A stretch of DNA of 8,607 nucleotides from a bacterium (GTDB taxonomy: Bacteria; JALSQH01), in contig JALSQH010000192.1 in NCBI GenBank assembly GCA_026985515.1, positions 1 to 8,607 of the forward strand, given 5' to 3'. Positions 1 through 5,767 of this stretch are shown piece by piece (within the stretch, counting starts at the first letter, position 1; each line of letters opens with the position of its first letter). The notes beneath the pieces are model-generated. The model was not told the DNA's origin and did no database searches. It saw only the letters and a list, made by a program, of their open reading frames with translations. Both the position numbers and the translations under genes were made by a program.

Positions 1-440
1 GCTAAGAGGGAACCAAGTGAGGAAATGTGAAATAGCATTACCGTGACGATCCATATACCCAGTGATATGACGAGAGAAATGGGAGCAAGTACAAGCAGAA
101 TGCCTGCACTTGTGGCAACCCCTTTTCCACCTTTGAAGCCCAGCCAGGGAGTGTAGCAGTGTCCAATGAAAGGTGAGAAGGAGAGGATAAGAGTGGCAGA
201 AGGTGTGGTGAAATATTTGAACAGAGCAACAGGCAGGGCTCCTTTCAGCATGTCAAATATGAAAACCACAATGGCCCACTTCATACCAAGTACACGGTAC
301 ACATTGGTGGCACCTATATTTCCACTTCCAAGTGTTCTTATGTCCATATTTTTCTTCCATTTAACGATAAGATAACCGGAGGGGATGGACCCTGAAAGAT
401 ATCCGATCAGAGCCAGGGAGGCGTAGAGTATGATTTTCAT
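1..440 (-). CDS. plsY: Acyl-phosphate:glycerol-3-phosphate acyltransferase PlsY (C-terminus cut by window edge)
   Basis: PlsY is an inner-membrane enzyme that transfers an acyl group from acyl-phosphate to glycerol-3-phosphate. This makes lysophosphatidic acid, the first committed step of phospholipid synthesis in most bacteria. Reading the minus strand from an ATG at 440 gives 146 codons with no stop before the window ends, so the gene is partial; the family is usually about 190-215 aa. All three hallmark motifs are visible: SGSIPSGY near residue 16, LGSGNIGATNVYR near residue 37 (the glycine/asparagine phosphate-binding loop), and GHCYTPWLGFKGGKGVAT near residue 93. Hydrophobic segments lie between them, as expected for a multi-pass protein. 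The start is supported by a GAAGGGGG ribosome site 5 nt upstream and by an ATGA overlap with the stop of the preceding yihY-like gene, which implies translational coupling. Family assignment is secure from the motifs; only the missing C-terminus is unknown. Confidence 0.96.
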   Translation of the reverse strand, partial: MKIILYASLALIGYLSGSIPSGYLIVKWKKNMDIRTLGSGNIGATNVYRVLGMKWAIVVFIFDMLKGALPVALFKYFTTPSATLILSFSPFIGHCYTPWLGFKGGKGVATSAGILLVLAPISLVISLGIWIVTVMLFHISSLGSLL

Positions 441-1255
441 CTGTGCCCCCTTCTTATGCTCGCAATTTCACTTCCTGCCACAAATCCGAGAATGGAGTAG
501 TACAGCCAGATGAAGAAGGCGAAAAAGATCCACAATGATCCGTAAATAGTTTTTCCCTTCCAGGCGTAGAGGATGAAATATTTGTAAAGGAGTTTCATTA
601 TTTCAAGAAAGATGGTTGAGAGAAAGCTCCCATAAAGTAGAGAGTAAGTGGGGACTTTCCTTCCCAGCACAGATACATAGATGAAGAGCACAAAGATGAA
701 TGTGTCTATGAGGTAAATCAATTCTCCCGTGGCAGGTACAGTCAGGAAAGAAAGGGGGAGATGTTTCACAGCAATTCTTATTGAGAGTGTCAGTGAATTG
801 ACCAGAAAAAAGAGAAGTATCAACACTGTAAATATGCCCACTGATGCTACTTCCTTGGCCTTGTAGAGAATTTTTGCCTCAGGTTCTTCCACTCCAAAAA
901 TCTCAAACAGAATAACCCTGAAATTCAGAAACAATCTTGAAGCAGTCCAGAGGAGAACCACTATGCTTGCTGCTCCCAGTAACTTACTCCTTGCTACCAG
1001 GATTGTAATATTTTTACGTACAAATGGTTCAATAAAGGGAACCTGCTCATGGACAAGCTCCAGTATCTGATTTACAAGATCCTTTCTTATGTCGAGAAAA
1101 ATGCTACCCACTGAAAAAAGCAGGAAGGAGACGGGTATCAGAATGAAGATCACATTGAAACTCAGCGAAGAAGCGTATATGAAAAGTCTTTCAGAAAAAA
1201 CAAGGTTGACAAGCCATATAACCTTTTTCACAGCTCTTTTCAACGATTCCTTCAT
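437..1255 (-). CDS. YihY/BrkB family inner-membrane protein (UPF0761-like)
   Basis: This is a 272-aa integral membrane protein with about six hydrophobic segments (roughly residues 25-50, 93-113, 138-160, 178-197, 205-230 and 238-262). Two regions mark the YihY/BrkB family: the N-terminal SLSFNVIFILIPV stretch (residues 30-42), and the C-terminal FFIWLYYSILGFVAGSEIA stretch (residues 247-265), which resembles the family's tryptophan-tyrosine and glycine-glutamate signature. The family was once labelled ribonuclease BN and a virulence factor; neither name is a reliable function, and the molecular role remains unsettled. The ATG at 1255 lies 2 nt after the mlaE stop with a weak AGG upstream, and its TGA overlaps the plsY start. 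Sitting between a phospholipid-transport permease and an acyltransferase, a lipid or envelope role is plausible, but that is inference from neighbours only. The length is near the lower end of the family and nothing looks broken. Confidence 0.88.
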   Translation of the reverse strand: MKESLKRAVKKVIWLVNLVFSERLFIYASSLSFNVIFILIPVSFLLFSVGSIFLDIRKDLVNQILELVHEQVPFIEPFVRKNITILVARSKLLGAASIVVLLWTASRLFLNFRVILFEIFGVEEPEAKILYKAKEVASVGIFTVLILLFFLVNSLTLSIRIAVKHLPLSFLTVPATGELIYLIDTFIFVLFIYVSVLGRKVPTYSLLYGSFLSTIFLEIMKLLYKYFILYAWKGKTIYGSLWIFFAFFIWLYYSILGFVAGSEIASIRRGHR

Positions 1256-1257
1256 TG

Positions 1258-1989
1258 CTACCTGATATACATGCTTCCGTAAAATATGAGCGAGAGAGTA
1301 ACGTTGGCGATCAGGATCCAGATTATAATGTAGACTATGGCCCTTCTTGTGGCATTTCCAATCCCTTCTGGACCCTCTTCTGCATTTAATCCTGTGTAGC
1401 TTGAAATGATCCCTATTATCAACCCGAAGAAGACACCTTTAATCACTCCATTGAATAGGTCCGTAATGCTCGAGTAATCAATGAAATTCTTGTAGAAAGT
1501 GCCTGTGCTGCCGTGAAGCTGAAAAACATAGGTGATCAGTGATGTTGCAATTATGGTGAAATCGGAGATGACAACCATGAGGGGAGTTACTATGATTCCA
1601 GCCCAGATAGCCGGTCCCACAACATAGAAGTAGGGATTTACTCCCAGCGACTCAAGGGCCCTTATCTGGCCTGAATCTTTCATGTAGGCAATCATTGAGG
1701 TCAGCATTGCACCCCCTTTACCAGCGACAACTGCTCCCGCCAGAACCGGTCCCAGTTCTCTCAGCGCCGCATAGGTGATAAATATGCCGACGGTATAGGT
1801 CCCACCAATCTTATTGAATGTATCATAAAACTCGATGGCAGAGGTCATTCCTGCAAATGCTGCTACAATCAGTAAAACAGGCAGACTGAGTACCCCCAGA
1901 TAGTACATATCTTCAACAATAATCTCTGTGGGGGGCGTTGTGAGAATCTTCAGCCACCTTTTTAAAAACCCTATTAAACTCATCCACAT
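1258..1989 (-). CDS. mlaE: MlaE-family ABC transporter permease (phospholipid transport)
   Basis: MlaE permeases are the membrane subunit of MlaFEDB-type ABC transporters, which move phospholipids between inner and outer membranes, with MlaF as ATPase and MlaD as the MCE substrate-binding subunit. The protein has a short amphipathic N-terminus, then GVLSLPVLL and FAGM (residues 32-48). The family core follows: ALRELGPVLAG (75-85), VVAGKGGAM (88-96) and the coupling-helix region SGQIRALESLGVNP (106-119). It ends with GLNAEEGPEGIGNATRRA (200-217) and a last membrane helix. These match the usual RELGPVL, GRVGA, EQIDAL-GVdP and GaeGVGrATtrA patterns. Core positions are diverged: GK-GGA replaces GR-VGA, and GQIRAL replaces EQIDAL. 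The start is uncertain. The frame opens with TTG at 2040 (260 aa), but that codon has no ribosome site and would put coding sequence over the opposite-strand promoter; I prefer ATG at 1989 (243 aa), with 1983 as an alternative. mlaF and mlaD are not in the window. The gene is followed 2 nt later by the yihY-like gene. Confidence 0.92.
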   Translation of the reverse strand: MWMSLIGFLKRWLKILTTPPTEIIVEDMYYLGVLSLPVLLIVAAFAGMTSAIEFYDTFNKIGGTYTVGIFITYAALRELGPVLAGAVVAGKGGAMLTSMIAYMKDSGQIRALESLGVNPYFYVVGPAIWAGIIVTPLMVVISDFTIIATSLITYVFQLHGSTGTFYKNFIDYSSITDLFNGVIKGVFFGLIIGIISSYTGLNAEEGPEGIGNATRRAIVYIIIWILIANVTLSLIFYGSMYIR

Positions 1990-2003
1990 AATTTTAGCAA
2001 TCT

Positions 2004-2031
2004 TTGAAAAAAAAATCACAGGATTTATAAT
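2004..2031 (+). promoter_or_regulatory. Sigma-70-type promoter for the PBP1A-moaA-small ORF-glycosyltransferase operon
   Basis: A -35 hexamer TTGAAA (2004-2009, 5 of 6 to consensus) and a perfect -10 hexamer TATAAT (2026-2031) are separated by 16 bp. The predicted transcription start near 2038 would give a leader of about 15 nt that already carries the Shine-Dalgarno site. This is the only good match in the divergent gap, and it points at the plus-strand genes. The -35 element runs into a nine-adenine tract (2007-2015), so the spacer partly consists of homopolymer. Prediction is by eye, with no measured start site. Confidence 0.7.
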
Positions 2032-2040
2032 TACTATCAA

Positions 2041-2046
2041 AAGGAG
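2041..2046 (+). promoter_or_regulatory. Shine-Dalgarno site that decides the TTG start of the PBP gene
   Basis: AAGGAG lies 6 nt before the TTG at 2053 and is preceded by another A (AAAGGAG). No ATG lies nearby in that frame, so this site is the main reason to accept the rare TTG start. It also falls directly in front of the alternative TTG start of the divergent mlaE frame, where it makes no sense as a signal for that strand. Confidence 0.75.
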
Positions 2047-2052
2047 AAATTT

Positions 2053-4638
2053 TTGAGGAAAAGCAGGATAGTCGTAATCTTCTTCACTCTTCTTGGATTC
2101 TTTTTCCTCTCTTTTCTGGTGGCCAGTGTTATTGTTTACAGGGTTCTATCTGGAGTACCCTCCATTGAAAAAGTGCGGCATTATTCTCCCCCCCTTGTAA
2201 CACAGATCATTTCATCTGATGGTGTAATAATGGGTGAGTTCTTTAAAGAGAACAGGAAGTGGGTGAAATTTGATGATATTCCAGATCTTGTGAAAAAGGC
2301 TTTCATGGCAGCAGAAGATGCCAGATTTTATCAGCACAGTGGACTCGACTTCAAGGGAATAGTCAGGGCAGCAATTAAGGACATAATGGCCCGCAGAATT
2401 GTTCAGGGTGGTAGCACTATAACTCAGCAGGTAACAAAAATACTCCTCTTATCTCCTGAAAGAAGTTTTTCCAGAAAGATAAAGGAGATGTACCTTGCAT
2501 ATAAACTTGAAAAGTACCTTACCAAGGACAAGATCCTTGAACTTTACATGAATCTTGTCTACCTGGGGAACGGGGCGTATGGGGTTGAAACAGCGTCTGA
2601 GATCTATTTTGGAAAAGGAGTCACTGATCTGACTCTGGCAGAGGCAGCGATGCTGGCAGGTCTTCCAAAAGCACCAACCAAATTTTCTCCTGTTAATAAT
2701 CCGGAAAGGGCGAAGGAGAGGCAGATTTATGTTCTGAAAAAGATGCTTGAAAATGGCTGGATAACAGAGAGAGAGTATGAAAAGGCAGTTACCCAGCCCC
2801 TGATAATAAGGAGGTATGAGAATCCTTTTTTAAAGATTGCTCCATATGCCACTGAAGAAATAAGGAAAAGGATGGTTAAGAAATTTGGTGAGGAGAAATT
2901 CCTTTCTGGTGGGTTAAGAATCTACACCACAATCAATGTCAGATGGCAGAAATATGCACAGGAAGCACTGAGAGAGGGATTGAAGGAGGTGGATAAAAGA
3001 ATAGGTTACAGAGGTCCTCTGACACATGTGAGCAGAGAGGGGTGGGAAGAATTTCTGAAAAAAGAACAGAAGGATCTTCTTGAAAAGCGAAAAAGAGAAA
3101 TTCTTGGCAGTATTGTTTTAATAATTGATTCTTCCGGTAAGCCTGTTACTGACCCTGTTGCATTTCTTGGCCTTGAGGAAAAATTGTTTACCCGGAAGCC
3201 AGAATTTCTGAAAGGGACTCTCCTTAAATTGCACAGGGATTACAGAGGTCTGATTACCAGGGTTGACAGGAAAAGTAACTATGCAGTGGTAAGGATAGGG
3301 AATTATACAGGGATTTTGCCCGGTGTGGAAGTGGAATGGGCCAGAAAACCCGATCCAGAAACTCCATGGTGGGAGGATAGGATAAAGAATATATCGCAGG
3401 TTGTTAAACCCGGGGATGTAGTGCTTGTAAAGGTCATTGATCCCTTTGAGGATTACTCTTCTGGTAACAGGGATCAGAAGGAAAAGTTGAACTTCTGGAA
3501 AGAGTTTCTCAGCAGGAAGAATAAAACAGAGGGAATCATTCCTCTCACCCTTGATCAGGAGCCTGATCTGGAGGGGGCGGTTCTTGCAGTTGATCCGTAC
3601 ACAGGAGCTATCAGGGTGGCGGTGGGAGGTTACGATTTCAGAAGAAAGCAGTTCAACCACGCTTTTCAGGCCCACAGACAGGTTGGTTCGGCTTTTAAAC
3701 CCATTGTTTATACAGCAGCTCTTCTCAATGGGTACACTCCTGCTTCGCTCCTGAAAGATATTCCAGTTGTATATGCAATGGAAAATACTGATGCTGACTG
3801 GAGGCCTCACAACTACAGTGGAAATTTCAAAGGGACCATGCTTCTGATAGATGCTCTCACATATTCCAAAAACATTGTTACTGTCAGGGTGGCTCAGGAT
3901 ATAGGCCTCACCCCAATTGTAAAAGTGGCGAGAGATTTTGGCATAGTTTCAAAGTTAAATCCTGATCTTTCAATGGCTCTGGGATCCTCCTCACTCTACC
4001 TGTGGGAGCTTGTCAGAGCTTATTCAGTTTTTGATAATTATGGTTACAGAATAGATCTGGGAGAGATTAAGAGGATCACCGGTCCTGATGGAAAAGTTAT
4101 CTTTTCAAAAGATTATCCTGAAGGTTTAGTATACCCTGAGAAACCTCCGCGGGGGAGAAAGGTGCTTGACCCTGATTATGCCTATCTCATGAATTTCATG
4201 CTAAAGAATGTCGTTGAACATGGTACTGGATGGAGAGCGAGACAGATTGGCAGGCCAGCTGCTGGAAAGACCGGCACCACCAATGATCATATTGATGCGT
4301 GGTTTATTGGTTACATTCCCCAGCTTGTCTGCGGAGTGTGGGTTGGTTATGACGAGGAAAAATCAATGGGTGTGTATGAAACCGGAGGGATTGTTGCAGC
4401 TCCCATTTGGGTTAAGTTTATGAAAAAGGTTGTTAAGGATATCCCCGAAAAGGATTTTCCCATCCCTCCCGGAATTGTGTTTAAAAGTATTGATCCGGCC
4501 ACAGGTCTTCTTGCAAGTGAACTGACTCCGAATCCACGACTTATTCCTTTCATTAAGGGTACCGAACCCACCCAATCCTCACACTCTGAAAAGGAAGAGA
4601 AAGAGGATCAAATTATTATGGATGATATGGGCCTATGA
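2053..4638 (+). CDS. mrcA: Class A penicillin-binding protein, PBP1A type (bifunctional peptidoglycan synthase)
   Basis: This 861-aa bifunctional enzyme polymerises lipid II into glycan strands and crosslinks the stem peptides on the periplasmic face of the inner membrane. Residues 6-31 form the single N-terminal membrane anchor. The GT51 glycosyltransferase domain (about 45-235) shows EDARFYQHSG with catalytic E88, GGSTITQQ (119-126), ELYMN with the second glutamate E163, and YLGNGAYGVE (170-179). A linker/OB-like region (about 310-500) follows, as in PBP1A proteins. The transpeptidase domain (about 505-800) has all three motifs: SAFK with nucleophile S546 and K549, SKN (605-607), and KTGT (739-742). 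The tail is charged and presumably disordered. Start is TTG with AAGGAG 6 nt upstream, behind a strong promoter; the stop overlaps the moaA start (ATGA). The symbol follows the E. coli name; ponA is used elsewhere. Length and catalytic residues look fully functional. Confidence 0.97.
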   Translation: MRKSRIVVIFFTLLGFFFLSFLVASVIVYRVLSGVPSIEKVRHYSPPLVTQIISSDGVIMGEFFKENRKWVKFDDIPDLVKKAFMAAEDARFYQHSGLDFKGIVRAAIKDIMARRIVQGGSTITQQVTKILLLSPERSFSRKIKEMYLAYKLEKYLTKDKILELYMNLVYLGNGAYGVETASEIYFGKGVTDLTLAEAAMLAGLPKAPTKFSPVNNPERAKERQIYVLKKMLENGWITEREYEKAVTQPLIIRRYENPFLKIAPYATEEIRKRMVKKFGEEKFLSGGLRIYTTINVRWQKYAQEALREGLKEVDKRIGYRGPLTHVSREGWEEFLKKEQKDLLEKRKREILGSIVLIIDSSGKPVTDPVAFLGLEEKLFTRKPEFLKGTLLKLHRDYRGLITRVDRKSNYAVVRIGNYTGILPGVEVEWARKPDPETPWWEDRIKNISQVVKPGDVVLVKVIDPFEDYSSGNRDQKEKLNFWKEFLSRKNKTEGIIPLTLDQEPDLEGAVLAVDPYTGAIRVAVGGYDFRRKQFNHAFQAHRQVGSAFKPIVYTAALLNGYTPASLLKDIPVVYAMENTDADWRPHNYSGNFKGTMLLIDALTYSKNIVTVRVAQDIGLTPIVKVARDFGIVSKLNPDLSMALGSSSLYLWELVRAYSVFDNYGYRIDLGEIKRITGPDGKVIFSKDYPEGLVYPEKPPRGRKVLDPDYAYLMNFMLKNVVEHGTGWRARQIGRPAAGKTGTTNDHIDAWFIGYIPQLVCGVWVGYDEEKSMGVYETGGIVAAPIWVKFMKKVVKDIPEKDFPIPPGIVFKSIDPATGLLASELTPNPRLIPFIKGTEPTQSSHSEKEEKEDQIIMDDMGL

Positions 4639-5621
4639 GTTTTGTGGATAAATTCGGGAGAGAAGTAACCTATCTCAGAATTTCTGTAACTGATAAGTGT
4701 AATCTGAGATGCATCTACTGCATGCCTGAGGAGGGGGTGAAGTTGTTGCCCCACAGAGAAATTCTCAGGATTGAGGAGATTGTAAGAATCGCAAAAATTT
4801 TTATAGACCATGGTGTTAAAAAGATAAGGATAACTGGTGGTGAAACCCTTGTCAGAAAGGGGGTTATTACGCTTATAAAAGAGCTTGCAAATTATATGGG
4901 TGATAGGGGAGAGGTTACAATTACGACAAATGGGACTCTTCTTGAGGAGTTTGGGGAAGCCCTTGTAAAGGCAGGAGTTAAAAGAATCAATATAGGGATT
5001 GATTCGCTGGTACCCGTGAATTTTTCCAGAATGACAAGGAGAGATAGATTCAGAGAGGCTATCAGGGGGGTAAAAAAGGCGCTTGAGCTTCCTTTTGAGA
5101 AAGTAAAGTTAAATGTGGTGGTGCTGAGGAATTACAATTTTGAGGAACTGGAGGATTTTCTCATCCTTGCCAGAGAATACCCTCTGGAGGTCAGATTCAT
5201 TGAGTATATGCCCTTTGGCAATGTTTCCTCTGAGGCGAAAGAGAATTTATTCGTGAGTGGGAAGGAGATAGAAAGGGTTATTCTGGAGAAGATGAAGGTC
5301 GAGAGGGAAGAGGAAATGGAAGGTGTCAGCAGGATGTACAGAATTGTTGGAGGAAAGGGAAAAGCCGGTATAATCACTCCCATGACAGCCCACTTCTGTG
5401 AAAATTGCAACAGAATGAGGCTCACTGCAAATGGATATTTGAGGCCCTGCCTGTTTTCAAGAGAGATGATTGATGTAAAAACTCCTCTGAGGAGTGGTGC
5501 CAGCGACGGGGAACTTGAAAAAATAATAGAAAAGGCCGTTAATTTAAAGCCCAGAATAAATCCCCTTCTGGAAAATGGTGAAACTTCTCTGCCCTGTCCC
5601 ATGAGCTTCATAGGAGGGTAG
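4635..5621 (+). CDS. moaA: GTP 3',8-cyclase MoaA (radical SAM, molybdenum cofactor synthesis)
   Basis: MoaA is a cytoplasmic radical-SAM enzyme that rearranges GTP to 3',8-cyclo-GTP, the first step of molybdopterin synthesis, with MoaC acting next. The 328-aa protein has the N-terminal cluster motif C22-x3-C26-x2-C29 within RISVTDKCNLRCIYCMPEEG, and KKIRITGGE (62-70) for SAM and GTP contacts. TTNGTLL (98-104) and RFIEYMPFG (187-195) follow. The C-terminal second cluster is C255-x2-C258-x13-C272 in the FCENCNRMRLTANG region. The protein ends in Gly-Gly, the tail known to be required in MoaA. Two core motifs differ from the usual form: GGET instead of GGEP (Thr71) and NIGIDSL instead of NVSLDSL (Gly121). 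The start overlaps the PBP stop (ATGA), with only a weak ribosome site, so coupled translation is likely. No other molybdenum-cofactor gene is in the window. A MoaA paralogue with altered function cannot be excluded, but the two-cluster layout and GG tail argue for true MoaA. Confidence 0.94.
   Translation: MSFVDKFGREVTYLRISVTDKCNLRCIYCMPEEGVKLLPHREILRIEEIVRIAKIFIDHGVKKIRITGGETLVRKGVITLIKELANYMGDRGEVTITTNGTLLEEFGEALVKAGVKRINIGIDSLVPVNFSRMTRRDRFREAIRGVKKALELPFEKVKLNVVVLRNYNFEELEDFLILAREYPLEVRFIEYMPFGNVSSEAKENLFVSGKEIERVILEKMKVEREEEMEGVSRMYRIVGGKGKAGIITPMTAHFCENCNRMRLTANGYLRPCLFSREMIDVKTPLRSGASDGELEKIIEKAVNLKPRINPLLENGETSLPCPMSFIGG
5612..5617 (+). promoter_or_regulatory. Strong Shine-Dalgarno site for the 47-codon ORF
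   Basis: AGGAGG (followed by another G) lies inside the last codons of moaA, 6 nt before a GTG codon at 5624. It is the best ribosome site in the window. No other start codon sits at a suitable distance, so it is direct evidence that the short frame is translated. Confidence 0.75.
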
Positions 5622-5623
5622 CG

Positions 5624-5767
5624 GTGAAAAGGGTGCTTCATTACTTCTCAATCTTCATAATTCTTGCGGGAATTTTCTTTTTAATTTACTGGGATGCAAG
5701 AGAGTGGGGTTTAACTGCATGTGTAAAAATTTCCTGCTTTATTAAACAGATTGCGGGGCTGTTTTGA
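5624..5767 (+). CDS. Small single-pass membrane protein, 47 aa, unknown function
   Basis: I do not recognise this gene. It encodes 47 residues from a GTG at 5624, 2 nt after the moaA stop, with AGGAGG at ideal spacing. Its TGA (5765-5767) directly abuts the ATG of the glycosyltransferase. The protein begins with a basic MKRVLHYF, followed by one strong hydrophobic segment (about residues 6-23, FSIFIILAGIFFLIYW). A short C-terminal part holds an acidic/aromatic patch (WDAREW, 23-28), a CVKISC pair (Cys33 and Cys38) and a hydrophobic amphipathic end (IKQIAGLF). By the positive-inside rule the N-terminus would face the cytoplasm and the cysteines the periplasm. It fills the whole gap between two genes in perfect operon spacing, so it is very likely real. 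It could assist the adjacent glycosyltransferase, or act as a leader peptide coupling its translation; both are inference. It is too short for most automatic gene calls. Confidence 0.75.
   Translation: MKRVLHYFSIFIILAGIFFLIYWDAREWGLTACVKISCFIKQIAGLF

Noticed and set aside
166-375. 69-codon plus-strand frame at the left end
   Set aside because: It is antisense to the PlsY motifs GSGNIGATN and GGKG; plsY is the real gene.
3118-3810. 230-codon open frame on the minus strand
   Set aside because: It lies wholly inside the PBP gene, whose catalytic motifs are intact. The translation has no recognisable domain, and no ribosome site was identified for it.
5132-5641. 169-codon minus-strand frame opposite moaA
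   Set aside because: It is antisense to moaA motifs and its composition is the mirror of them. It is a shadow frame.
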